DNA of 64,000 nucleotides from Pinus tabuliformis. Lineage: Eukaryota; Streptophyta; Pinopsida; Pinales; Pinaceae. Shown here piece after piece: positions 49,750 to 61,905 of this stretch. The position numbers were made by a program, and so were the translations under genes. The first letter of the stretch is position 1, and the number at the start of each line of letters is the position of its first letter. The stretch covers positions 1,675,878,667 through 1,675,942,666 of the forward strand of contig CM062818.1 in NCBI GenBank assembly GCA_031772625.1, in the 5' to 3' direction. Under the pieces are notes generated by a model. The model was not told the origin of the DNA. It saw only the letters and a list, made by a program, of their open reading frames with translations, and ran no database searches.

Positions 49750-52700
49750 ATAATAGATTATTACAAAAATAGCTGAGGAGGTTTCAAACAACCTTCCTCA
49801 GAATATGAAAAAATAAAACTAAAAGAAAAATAAATTAATGATGAACTCCATTGAAATTGATCTCTAAGGTCGCAAATATCAGTCATTGGCTTGACCTGAG
49901 GTAGCTGTCTGATTGTAGATTTTAACTGCAAAGAAAATATGCCATCTGTTAGTGCTAGACCCATCTTTTGTGTAGAGATTGTTAAACACCTCAAAGTCAT
50001 CCACTAGCTGTGTAGTTTCACTCGAAACTACCAGTATGTTTCCCAATTCAACCTATTTAACTGTTTGATTGCCTCCTTTTCCTGCACTGCATGTCTCCAC
50101 TACTACTTTAGTTGTTTGACATTCAGAAGAAACCATGGTACACACTCCTTGATAAGATTGGTGGCATTAAGATTTTCGTTAATGGATTCTATTATGTTGT
50201 TTGTTGTTGTTGCTACTATTGTTGTAGCCCCTTCTACCTGTTTCAACGGAGAATCCCAATCGGTAAACAAAATATATTTATGAGACTCCTCCAACTTTGG
50301 TAGGTCGGCCTTTCCTCCATTCTTTGATTCATGTCAGGTGATAAATTCATAAATCCTTTTGGGGATTTCATCATACTCAAACCCCATATCAATAACTTGG
50401 TTTTTTACTTTATCACTAGTCTCACAATAAGGATTTATTTGCGATATTTTTTGGAAAAATACTTCCTTTTGCTGCATCAGTAGGGAATTGAGGCTGAGTG
50501 CTTCCTTGATGAATTCATATATTTGTGGATTTTCTTTAAATTTATCTATAATGGCATGTATCCGTGAATCTTTTTCTACTAAGCTGGCTTGGTGTTCTAT
50601 TCTCATATGTTCGGAGTCTCTTTGAATCTGGGCTACTTGTAATTCTGCCTGTTGATTAGATTTTTCTTGGTCTAATTGTTGTTCTAGAAACATATTTTTC
50701 TATTCCTTTTCCTTCAGTTGCATTCAGAATTATGTCACCTTGTTAATGGTTGTTGTGGCATAGGATCCTGTGAACTACGACATCTTCATGAGATTCTCAG
50801 ATGCATCGAAAAGTGACTCCTTCCATACAGTATCCAATGGTTCATTTTCTGGAGGCGTAATAGCCATGGCATCCAATTTTCTTTGATTCCTTTGTATTTT
50901 GACTACAGCCTTGTGGGTAGGACTGTAGAATACATCTAACAAAGGTAGTTCCTCAATTATTAAAATAATTTATGAAATAAGAATGGTAGGAATGATGTCA
51001 ATGTCTTGAGTGCCTATAGCTCCTTCCCCTATTGTTTCTAGATTTGAATTATGCTAGGTTTTCTTGGGAGTTTGCATTCCATACTTTTGCTAAGGACTTG
51101 TGTCTATATGGATATTTTTATTGAACTACTCCCATTCTTGTTCCAGGTAAATAACTGGAACGTTACCTGACTGAGTTGAAGTGGAGGCAACCTTTGCTTG
51201 TTTCTTTGTTAAGGCCTGCTCAGTCGTCTCCTCTATAGTCCCAGCTATGTCTTTTTCAGATTTTTTATTTATGTTTCATCCCCCATTTTGATACTTCCAC
51301 TCTGAGTTCTTTGGCTCATGTGTATATCTCTCTTGGGTTTCTTCTTCAGAGTTTTCTTTGGAGATGCCCTCTAGGCTTATGCTGGGTGTTGGCTCCCTTA
51401 TTGTTTTAATATGCAGTAGGTCCAATGGGACCTTTAATAATCTATTTTTCCTATACACATGGAAATAATTGATATCCTGTGGGGTCAAAAGTAATGATGC
51501 CATATGTTGAACTTATGAATTTTTTTTTGCTTGTAGGAATAGGTCATCAAAGGCGTCCTCTTCATCAGCGAACTGTTTAAATTTTACCATAGTAGTTAAT
51601 TCAACCTTAACAATGCCATTTAGGTTGTATTACCTTCCTGGAACTGTAGATAATTTGAGAGACATAATAATCCTTGCTTCCTTTAATTGATGTCCATAAT
51701 CGTGTAGTAAAAAAGCACCACATTGTAATGGGAATGTAGGCCAAATGGCATTCTTCTGCTCTTTTAGTCCTCTAGTCAATCTGCCTTCCCCTATTGTTTG
51801 GTAGGCTATTTATCTAGCCATTATTTTTTCAGGGAAAATATGGGAGGAGATGTGGTGAAGAAATTCTCCCAAATAATGTAATGTAGTTGAATGTCTCTTC
51901 CCCAAAGCATCTGGCTACTGGCAAGATATCTACTTCAGCCTCTTTAGAAAACCTAGGGGTAGTTCTATTGAACACTGCTTTATGAATAGGTAACATAACC
52001 CCTTGACATGTTTTATAAAAATGGGGGTGGAATTGAGATTCCCACAAAATTTTATGATATATATGGATGGGAAGCAGGTTCTATACATTCCACTTCCATC
52101 GCACATTGAGAAACTAAGAAAAGAAACAAATTTTCGCCATAACAAAAGCACTCATGAAGAAAGGGTGGAAAATTCCTTAAAGAAACACTTAAATTTTCCT
52201 TCTATATTCTATAATGGCCTTTGTCAATTTGTCCGATAAAATTTGAGCCTAGTTCATAATTTTTGCATTTACTGCTACATATATTAACAGTAGCCATTCC
52301 ATGGAAAATTTGGTGCTATCGAGTGTACGGAATAACCTATATATGATTGCTACTGCGGAACTATGAGGGGGAGAAATGGATGTCATTGAGTACATACTAG
52401 TTTTATCCCGTTTGAGTTTTCTTCTGCTTGATTTCCAAGTTTGTGTAACATCTAATGGGTCTTCACTTTCCTTGGAGAATTGATGAAGGAACTATTTATT
52501 GTAGAGATTTTGAGGCTCTGGTAACTGCTACACTAGTTTTAGGCTATTTGGTGAGAAGGAACCCATGAATTGTTGCCTTTTATTCTTGAAGGTTATATCT
52601 AAGATGTCTACCACTTCAATTACCCATTTGATCATATCCGTGTATGGGATTATCTTTGGTCTCGTAGCTATGCGGTGCAAGAATGATAATGTTGTTTCAA

Positions 52701-52970
52701 AATACAAGGTATCAGATGACTCATAAGCTTCTGTCACGGCCTATGTTACTAGTGGCATGGGTTGTTCTTCTTCTAACAAGTTATACATGGCCTCCCATGT
52801 TGTGGTTCCTCCATCTTTGCTGCATGTGGTATCGATGAAAAGGGGCACCATGTCTAATTTCTCATATGCAACCACCTTTCGCTTCTTTTCCATTCTTTCT
52901 AAGGATGTTTTCTATGGAGGTTTCGTGGAATGGAGCAAATGGAAGTTATCGGATAAACATAAGCGAGAAT
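49750..52970 (-). pseudogene. Relict of a large unrecognised protein, about 1000 codons
   Basis: From 52915 downward the minus strand reads as one decaying protein. One frame gives RKVVAYEKLDMVPLFIDTT, AVTEAYESSDTLYFETTLSF, ESQFHPHFYKTCQG and VDILPVARCFGEETFNYI. After a net shift between 51829 and 51503 the next frame gives MASLLLTPQDINYFHVYRKN, a coiled coil (50693-50520: QLDQEKSNQQAELQVAQIQR) and YILFTDWDSPLKQVEG. In-frame stops are scattered (TAG, TAA and TGA), but the frame is otherwise kept for hundreds of codons. The layout (globular N-terminal part, charged linker, coiled coil, C-terminal domain) resembles ORF3 of element B, but I see no sequence match. It is probably an element-encoded accessory protein; function unknown. 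Confidence 0.65.
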
Positions 52971-54250
52971 GACAATGAGAATTAAATGATACAGTTAATC
53001 TAAAGAAGGTGACAAGAAAGGAGCTTTTAATCAAAATGTAGATGAAAAGATATCATATCACGTTGAGCCACTTTTTAACATAAATTCCATTAAACTTATT
53101 AAATAGCCACTAAGGTCTCTTATCATTTCCTTTATTACTCATTAAAGTACCGCATCATAAAGTTTAAGATTGCGAGTTTAAACTATGAAAATGTCGATTT
53201 TTCAATTGTGATGCAATATCGCAAATCAGATTATCATATTTTGATTATGCGTTTTCTCAAAGTTTTTTAGAATTCAGCAGCATGAAAGATAAGTGGAATA
53301 TTCTTTATCGTTTAGAGTGTAGTTTCTCTAAATGAGTAATTACCTTATAAAGTTCTTTTCACTTCCTGGCGGACATGATTTATAGTTCATAATAATTTTT
53401 TTTATCAGGCCACAGTTTTATCGCACTTCGCAAACTTTCGTAGTTCATGAGATTGGTTTTTAAGTAAATTTCCGTGATGTGATGAGTATTGACTCGCTCT
53501 ACCACAATATTGCATTTCACATATTTGATATGCTTTGTGAGTTGCATCTTTTGTGAAAGTCAATATGTGATTGCAATAAGGGCTTTATTTTATAGGAAAT
53601 TCCTTGAGTCTTAGCTTTGAATGAAAATTATAATGATATCTTAGTTAAGTGTTGTGATCCTTTCCATCACAATTTGTGGATTTTGTTCATTAATTAACCT
53701 TTTAACACACTTGGTCCAGCGGTATGTGAAAAAGGTGATAATTTCTAGTTTTAAAGGGTTTCAACTTGATATCTCGATTCATTTCTAAAAGCTTAAAAGA
53801 AAGAGCCTAAGTGTTAAATTTTTCTTGGAGGATTTTTTATAAAGGATCCCCATTTATTAATAGAATTTTTACTATTAAACTAATAAATGGGGGGGGGGGG
53901 GGTGTTGTTGAATATCACAACAATTGGAGATTCATTGGAAGAACCAGTTATCCCTAATAGTTTTTTGAAATTTCTAAAACTTCGAAAATAAAGGTAGTTC
54001 AGAAAATAGAAAATACATGAAATATAATATAAGTAACATTTCTCTGAATAACAAAACAAAATCCACCTAATTATCTTCCATTCAAATATTCTCTTCAAAA
54101 TGAAAATTCCCCTATCTACGAGGGTTTTGGTCTGCAACTTGAAAAAGGATCGAAGTTGACGCTATGGTTTTGTATTAGGGTTCCATGGTGGGACACGAAG
54201 GGGGCAACACTGCTCCCTCCTACACTCTAGTAGTCACAGAAGGAGGCAAG
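52971..54250. other. No recognisable gene
   Basis: AT-rich sequence with a run of 14 G at 53889-53902. The start of LINE 2 probably lies in 54100-54280, but no target duplication can be found because its 3' end is missing. Confidence 0.5.
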
Positions 54251-54280
54251 GAAGCATGAGGGAATCATTTCAAAAAACCA

Positions 54281-55150
54281 TTGGGAAATATTTCAGAAGC
54301 AAGAGACAAGGAGATAGTTGGAAGAAACAAATCCCAAGATCGGGAAGGGAATGAACAAGAAACAAGTAAAGAAAAGGAGAAAGGAGGTGATAGCGGAAAA
54401 ACAACTTCCACGAGAACTACGGGAGTTTGCAAAGCCAAATCGAGCATCGTTCCTCGGGTCATATTGAGTGATCCTGTGATTCAAGCATACAGGGACCATA
54501 TGAAAGAACATGTGATCATCTGCAAGTTCATGGGGTTATGGCCAACAGAGAGGGCTTTACACATCTGGATTAGGAGCCATGGGAAGCCAAAGGGAGAAAT
54601 ACATTTACATCTGGGTTCTAAGGGCTTCTTCATGGTGGTGTTTTCGAACCTAGAGGACAAAGACAGAGTGTTTGAAGGGGGGCCTTATTTCTATGCTGCG
54701 GAAAGACTCTACATGCGGCCTTGGATGATGAACTTTGTACCTGAATGTGAAATATTTACATCTATATCAGTTTGGATCAGACTATACTCACTACCTCTAG
54801 ATTATTGGATCCCAGAATCTTTGAAAACCATCAGCAACAAGCTGGGGAATTTTCTGAAGATATCAAAGGCAACTCTCAAAGGAAAATACACCTCCTTTAC
54901 TCAAATATGTGTGGAAATGGATATATCTGGAGCCCTTCCAGAAGCAATAATTTTAGAGGTATATGATGAAGATTGGGTGCAAACGGTGGACTATGAGCAC
55001 ATACCTTTGAAGTGCCGCAAATGTCATGAACACGACCATCTGTTTAGAGACTACCCAACAAAGAATATGGAAGGAAATGGGAAAAAATCATTGGATAGAG
55101 ATCACGAGGGCTTTACCAAGGTTGGGGCCAAAGGGAAAGGGGGTAAATGA
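54281..55150 (+). pseudogene. LINE 2 ORF1: DUF4283-like domain and zinc knuckle
   Basis: An open frame of 289 codons with the same plan as LINE 1 ORF1: ICKFMGLWPTERALHIWIRS, KGFFMVVFSNLEDKDRVFEG, GPYFYAAERLYMRPW and SVWIRLYSLPLDYW. The zinc knuckle is CRKCHEHDHLFRDY, where the last Cys is Tyr. The frame has no ATG at its start; the nearest upstream ATG (54256) is in another frame, so the true start is lost or shifted. A hydrophilic C-terminal part continues in broken frames to about 55500. Confidence 0.88.
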
Positions 55151-55737
55151 CCACACAAGAAAAGTAGTGAAGACAGAAACACAAGACACAATAGTTTCAA
55201 AATCCTAGAGGAAGTAGAGGAGAACGTGGAGATAGTCCAGGACAGGGAGAATGCATCCAAGGAGTAGGAAACATAAGCTAAAATGGAGGATATCACAGTA
55301 AAAAACCAGAAAAAGGAGGATCCACCAAGCTGCATGGAGATTAGTAAAGACTATGATATGACTCCAAGTGAGGCAAGAATAGAGGACCATGAAGTACAGG
55401 AGATTCTAGACAGGGAAAATTTGGATCTAGAACTATTTCTAGAACAAGGCAGGAACAAAGGAGTGGACTCCTCGCCAAAAGAAGACTATGATCGAGTTCA
55501 ATAGTTCTCTCTATGGAGGGCACAATCGAAGGGAATTGGTGTCAAGAGAAACCACGAAAGCTAGGAGCAAAGTGGGGTTAAAACTATGGAGAAATCACAG
55601 GCACAATCTCCAAAGAACTCAAGAAGGAAAAGAGGAAGGAAAAGACAAAATGAACTGCTAAACGAATGTGGAAAATTACTGATTAACTCAAGCAAGATGA
55701 AAGATCTTACCAACTACTCCTTTACTAACCTTTCTTA

Positions 55738-58700
55738 ATGAAGCTTACATCATGGAACATTAGAGGTTTAGGTAGTAAAAGGAAACAAAGGAATCTGAGT
55801 AACAGAATTAAAGAAGAAAACCCAGACATGGTCTTTATTCAGGAGACCAAATGTTCAATGGAGAAAATAAAAGAAATTAATAATAAATGGTTAATCAAGT
55901 ATGAGTATTTAGAGTTCAAGGCAAATAACTCATCAGGTGGGATTCTTATGTTGTGGGATCCACAAAAATTTAGAATCTTGGATGTTGAAGTATCCAGGAA
56001 CTATATATCTATGGTGTGTAGTCCAATAGGTGATAAGGAAACATATATGATAACAAATGTTTATGGACCTTAGAAGCAAGTAGATAAACTCAAGCTTTTT
56101 GCCTCCCTGGAAAATCTAAGAGCATGATATCCCAATATGCCTTGGATAGTTTCAAGTGATTTCAATATGATAAGATCTATTTAGGAAAAAAAAAGGAGGC
56201 ACCAGACAACTAGGTAGAGATTCTGAAGCCTTCCAAGATTTCATCATGAACATGGGACTAGTGGACACCGAGACAATAAATGGAACCTTCACGTGGAACA
56301 ACAAAAGCGGAGGGGCTTCGCAAGTGGCTTCAAAACTTGATAGATTTATCATCTTTGAGAATCTCCTCCTCAAAGGCCCAACCATCACAGCATCCACTTT
56401 TCCCTTTGGAGGTTCGAGTCATTGGCCAGTTCAGATAGAAGCTACATTTATGGGCACTCCGAGGAATAGGCCCTTCAGATTTGAGAATGCCTGGCTCTCA
56501 CACCCCAAATTCACCAGTAACATTGACAAATGGTGGAAAGAGGATTTGAATATTTAGGGAACTAAAATTTACATGCTTCGGCAGAGACTGAAATATATTA
56601 AATCCAAACTTAAAGCTTGGAACAAAAAGGAATTTGGCTATATCCTCAAGGCTAGAATTGAGACTAAACAGAAACTACAAGAAATCAATAAGATAAATAT
56701 AGCATAGGGATTCAATGAAGAGAGGAAAAAACTAGCTAATTCTTTGTAGGAAGAATGGGAGGATCGATGCTTACAAGAGGAAACTTTCTAGAGACAGAAG
56801 TCCAAGATTCAATGGATCAAAGAGTGAGAAAGAAATACTAAGTTCTTCCACAAATTCACTATGGCCCATAGAGCACATAATAGAATCACAAAGATTAAGG
56901 ATTCTCAAGGTGTTGAGCTTGTCTCCCACAGGGACATGGAAGAAAATCTAGTACAACACTTCTCTAATATTGCAAAGGAGCCAATGGAGGATAGATCTAG
57001 GCTCATTAATCAGTTCACCCAGTATATCCCCAAGTTGGTCACTAGAGAAGACAACCACAATCTCAACAGGCTAGTCTCGGAAGAGGAGGTTAGTGAGCTG
57101 ATCAAGGAAATGAAAAGTGGAAAAGCACCAGGCCCGGATGGATTCAATGTTGATTTCTTCAAAGGCTTCTGGGATACAGTCAAACAGGATATCCTCAAAG
57201 TTGTGGAAGACTGAAGAAAATAAAAAAAGGTTCTGAAAGCACTAAATGCTTCCTTCATATCTTTAATCCCCAACAAGGAAAATGCTATGACTCCGGATGG
57301 ATTTAGACCCATAGCCTTATGTAATGTGGTGTATAAAATCATCTCCAAAGTGGTAGCCAACAAACTCAAGCCCCTATTACCTTCCTTCATCTCGGAAGAG
57401 CAAATAGGCTATGTGGAAGGACGACAAATTCTCAACAACATCATCCAAGCACATCAGGTGGTACATTCTCTCAAAAGCAACAAGCAAGCAGGCATGATTA
57501 TTCAGTTAGACATTGCGAAAGCCTATGACAAGCTTAGCTAGTCTTATATCAGAGCTACTCTAAAAGCATATGGCTTTGACCAAAATTGGATAAGATGGGT
57601 TATGGCACTAGTCACCATGACCATATTTTCCATTTTGCTTAATGGAGCCCCTTCAAGTACATTCTCACCTTCCAAAGGGCTCAGACAAGGTGATCTGCTC
57701 TCCCCTTTCCTCTTTGTCCTCATGATGGAAGAGCTAGGCATGGCAATCAAAATGGAAAATGTTGAAGGTTGAATTTAGGGGATCAAGCTTACCCTGGATG
57801 GAGAGGCTAATACTCATCAAAAATTTGTGGATGATACTATGTTGCAGGGCATACCCACGGTTACGGAAGCAAAGGCAATCAAAGATATCTTAAATGACTT
57901 TGCTATGGTAGCAGGCACAGACGTAAGCCAAAATAAGTCCAATTTTTTTTCTTTAACACAAATATTGTTATACAGAGAAACATTGCGAGAATTTTGTGTT
58001 TTCAAAGGGATCAGTTTCCTTTCAAATATCTTGGCATTCCTCTTACTGATAAACCTCTCAACAAGAAAATATGGGAACCAATTTTAAATAAAATTCAGGA
58101 CAAAATCAGAAAATGGACATGCAGATCTTTAAACTTAGCAGGTTGACTTGTGCTCACAGAGGTGGGCTTACAAGCCATTCTCGTTTTCATGTTTTCATAT
58201 ATCCCTACTCCTCAAGGCATTAAGCAGTAGATAAGGAACATTCAAAGGGGCTTTCTATGGGGCAGACAGGAAGAGAAAAAAAAGTTGGCCTTAGTTGCTT
58301 GGGACAAGTTTTGCAAGCCCAAAAGCCATGGTGGCTTGGGGCTTCATGATCTGGAAACTCTCTGTAAATTTTCGAGAGCTAAGCTTTGGTGGCAATGGAT
58401 CAAGGAGCTGAATGCCCCCTGGGCCAAGCTTTGGAAAAAAAAGTACGCCAAGCACTGGCAAGAAAAGGATCTTATCAGGATGACAGGACAAATCATAGGA
58501 TCACACATATCTAACCTTTCTTGGGAGAACAAAAGCATTGTTCAGCAGCATTGTTTTTGGGAAATCTGAGCAGGGGACCGAGCTAGCTACTGGGAGGAGA
58601 GCTGGAAACAGGAACCCATCCTCAATAGGATTTACCTGGCAGCCCTCAAGAGAGACACAAATTGCAAAGGCCTATTAATGGTAAAAGATTTCTGGGACTA

Positions 58701-59332
58701 GGGAAGGAACAATGAAAAATGGAGGAAGTGGAAGGAACTAAGTTACAGTGATGAGAATCCTTTGAAGGCCATGACAGAGGCTCTCACCATGGACTTAAAG
58801 CACATATGGATTCTACTGTCCTCCTCACATGATCAATTAAGATGGGGGAAGAATAATGAAGGTAACTTTAACCTCAAAGAGGAAAAACAAGCAATCATAG
58901 GATTCAACTTTGTAAATGCTGATAAAGTCTGGAAGGAACTTTGGCAAACTCCTCACTAGATGAAAATTAAGCTATTCATCTAGCTTGTGCTTCAAAGGAA
59001 GGTCCTAACATGCGAAAAAATCCTAAAGAAATGTTTCATTGGCCCTTCCAAATGTCACCTATGCGACTCACATGAGGAAACAATTGAAAACCTGCTCAAC
59101 CTCTACGTTTTCTCTGCTAAGGTCTGGGACTGGGTGGCCTCAAGCTTCCAAAAAACCAACAGGGATAGTCTCAGCATATCCAACACTCTGAAAGACTGGA
59201 GGAAGAACTTCTTAGAGAATGATATCATCAACAAAGATTGGATGCTAGTACCTGGATTTGTTATCTGGAATGTTTGGAAGGAACACAACAGGAAGATCTT
59301 CACAAATAAAGCTAGCGAACCCCAGCATATAA
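55738..59332 (+). pseudogene. LINE 2 ORF2: endonuclease and reverse transcriptase, cut at 59332
   Basis: Endonuclease: KLTSWNIRGLGSKRKQRNLS, QETK, TNVYGP, SDFNMI (normally GDFN) and SSHWPV (normally SDH). RT: SGKAPGPDGFNVDFFKGFWD, FRPIALCNVVYKIISKVVAN, QLDIAKAYDKLS, LRQGDLLSPFLFVLM and HQKFVDDTML with the catalytic DD kept near 57827. A zf-RVT region (CEKILKKCFIGPSKCHLCDS) follows, and the protein reads on to NRKIFTNKASEPQH, where the LTR of element E begins at 59333. RNase H and the 3' end are missing. Frames change at several points. Confidence 0.92.
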
Positions 59333-59665
59333 TGTTAGGTCCCTATAATATTAGTGATTACCCCATTACTATTGTATTTATATCCCTTATTAATATTGTT
59401 GTGCCCCTATTGTCCCCATATTGTTATTACTATGCCCCATAAAATCCCTCTATTATTATTTTTGTGCCTTTATATTATTATTGTTAGGTTGATTGGGTTA
59501 TATTGTGACTCCTTAGACTCCTATATATAGAAAGGAGGTTTTTTCATTTGAATCATCAAAGAATTGTTCATTTGTGTAATGTAAATGAGGTTGCCCCATC
59601 GAATAGGCTGAATTCTAAGGCGTTGATCTATCTTTTCTATCTTTTTGTGAGCTGGTTTAATAACA
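59333..59665 (+). mobile_element. Element E 5' LTR (chromovirus, 333 bp)
   Basis: The LTR starts TGTTAGGTCCC and ends AATAACA, followed by a primer site. It matches the 3' LTR of element D at 9900-10235 throughout. It is inserted into, or fused to, LINE 2. Confidence 0.92.
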
Positions 59666-59667
59666 TT

Positions 59668-59679
59668 TGGTATTAGAGC
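59668..59679 (+). other. Element E primer binding site (initiator-Met type)
   Basis: TGGTATTAGAGC has one mismatch to the initiator-Met primer site and lies two bases inside the LTR end. Confidence 0.9.
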
Positions 59680-60341
59680 TTTGGATTCTAGGGTTTCACT
59701 GCTCCAAATAGGTCATCGTGGAATTTTCGACATAACTTTCTTTCTGTGATGTTTCATAAGCGAAAAAAAATACCCATTTGGGACGAAAGTGATCTGAACC
59801 TTGGGTCCGAATTTAAGAGCTTTTTGCACTATATTTGCGGAGATATGATCTGAGGAAGTTGGTCTTTTTGCCAACTCCTGAATTACATTCCAAACAGGTG
59901 ACCTGGGGAAAATCATCATAACTTTCTCTTTGAGCATCGAATTGAAGTTTCGTAAGAAGGTACAGAAAGATAATGGATTGTAGTTTCTTGTATATATTTT
60001 TCAGAGCCAAAGGTTGAAACAGGGACACATGGTATGTCGTACAAGTTCACTCTACTGAACTAGTCTATAATCAGGTCACTGTGTGAGATTTGGCATTACT
60101 CTTCCTTGGAGAATCCAATTTGGATCAAATTCGTGGCATTAGAAAGAGGAAACAGAGGGCTACTGCAAGTCATAATTTTAGAACTGGATCATCTAAAATT
60201 ACAGAGATACATCAGAGGCAATATCGAGTGTGTAGATTTTTTTAAATTTTTTCTTAAGCTTTGTTTGAAAAATTATTTTGAAGGAATTCAAAGGGCATAG
60301 TAGAGCATTATTATCGGTAACTGATGCCCTGAGGAAAGAAA

Positions 60342-61705
60342 ATGCAAACACCTAGTAACCAACCTGAAAGCTCTAGCATGACTCGTGAAGAATAGGAAGA
60401 AATGCTACATGATATATCAAAATTACAAGACCAAATGCAACAAATGTCACTCTCACAAAAGCTAACAGAAGCTAAGATAAATGGCGTGGAATCTAAGATA
60501 AAGGGCATGGAAGCTAATATGAATGATGTGGAAGCTAATATGGATGATTTCAAGATAGATTTGAAGACATATTTGAAGAGAGACATGGCAGATTTGAAGA
60601 CATATTTGAAGACAGACATGGCATATTTGAAGACAGATTTGACAAATTTTCTACAAGATTTACTTACAAATGGTGAAAGGGTAGTCAAGGAAACTCATGA
60701 TGCAAACAAAATAGATGTTAATCATGATTTCATAAAATCTAATGTTGGATAAAAGACCCACCATATCCTAAAAATCGATATGAGGAAGTTTGATGGCAAG
60801 GATCCCACAACATGGATATTACAAATGGAGAAATTTTTCGATCTCAATAATGTGAAAAACACACAAAAGGTACATATTGCAACTTTATATTTGGAACCAA
60901 ATCAGTTTGTATGGTATCAATGGCTTTGCTCTCGTAAACAAATTATCACTTGTGCAATTTTTATGGAATAATTGACAGCACATTATGAGGATACAAAAAG
61001 CAACACTTTTTTTAGCCAATTGATAAGTCTCAAACAAAAGGGTTCAATAATGGAGCACATTGAAGAGTTCCAAAAATTGAACATGAGGGTTAAAAATATT
61101 CCATAGGAGCATAGGATTGATGTGTTCATAGGGAATTTAAAGGATAATATCCAACATGATGTTCGCCTTTGGGAACCTGATTCATTAGAGAAGGCATTCA
61201 AGTTAGCAAGAAAAATGGAAAGAAAAATTATGGCAACTAGGAAGCATATCACTCACAACTATAAAGATGGAAGTGTTGTTGCCCCTAGTCTTCCACAACC
61301 TATAAGGTTGACATCACAAAAATTAGAAGAAAAAAGAGCAAAAGGGCTTTGTTACAGTTGTGATAGCAAATACACTAAAGGTCATAAGTGTGCTGAGAAG
61401 AAATTATTCTACATAGATTGTGAAGAGGAAGAAGAAAAGGAGCAAGAAAAGTCAAAAGAAAAGGATATACTCCAGGAACAAAGCCTAGATAAATAAGAAA
61501 TGAATCTGACCATATCTTGTAATGCATTGGTGGGAATTACCACTCCTCAAACCATCAAGATAGAAGGACAAATCAAGAAGAAAAAGGTAATAGTGTTGAT
61601 TGATTCAAGAAGTACCCACAATTTTATTCATTGTAAGGTAGCAAAACAACTAAATTTCTTCCTATATCCATCAATAGAGTGTCAAGTCATGGTTGAAAAT
61701 GGAGG
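60342..61705 (+). pseudogene. Element E chromovirus gag and protease start
   Basis: One continuous phase from ATG 60342 to about 61705, with five in-frame stops (TAG at 60393 and 61104; TAA at 60750, 60969 and 61494) and no frameshift. The N-terminal part is a coiled coil with short repeats (LKTYLKTDMA). The gag core reads RKFDGKDPTTWILQMEKFFD, IEEFQKLNMRVKNIP and IDVFIGNLKDNIQHDV; a zinc knuckle CYSCDSKYTKGHKC follows. The protease reads IDSRSTHNFI, with Arg for the catalytic Gly, then stops matching after MVENGG, where TGTTGGCATTATG begins. Confidence 0.92.
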
Positions 61706-61905
61706 TGTTGGCATTATGATGCATGTGTTGTACTTGATGGAAACCCACTCGTAAAAGAACAACTCACTTATTTATAACTAGATGAATCTATAGAAGAGAT
61801 ATCAGATGTGACTGAATGCATGGGATGTAGGACAGCTCAAAGGAATCAGATGACAGTTCTCGGTAATGAAAATTTAGCTTTGCCATCAAGTATAAAGGGG
61901 GAGAT
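61706..61905 (+). mobile_element. LTR-start fragment and element tail ending in a polypurine tract
   Basis: TGTTGGCATTA at 61706 and about 40 following bases resemble the start of the full LTR at 61906 (shared TTGT.CTTGATGG). The next 150 bp are unassigned and end in AAAGGGGGAGAT, a Copia-type polypurine tract that abuts the full LTR. This looks like a 5' LTR stub joined by deletion to the 3' end of an internal region. Confidence 0.55.
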
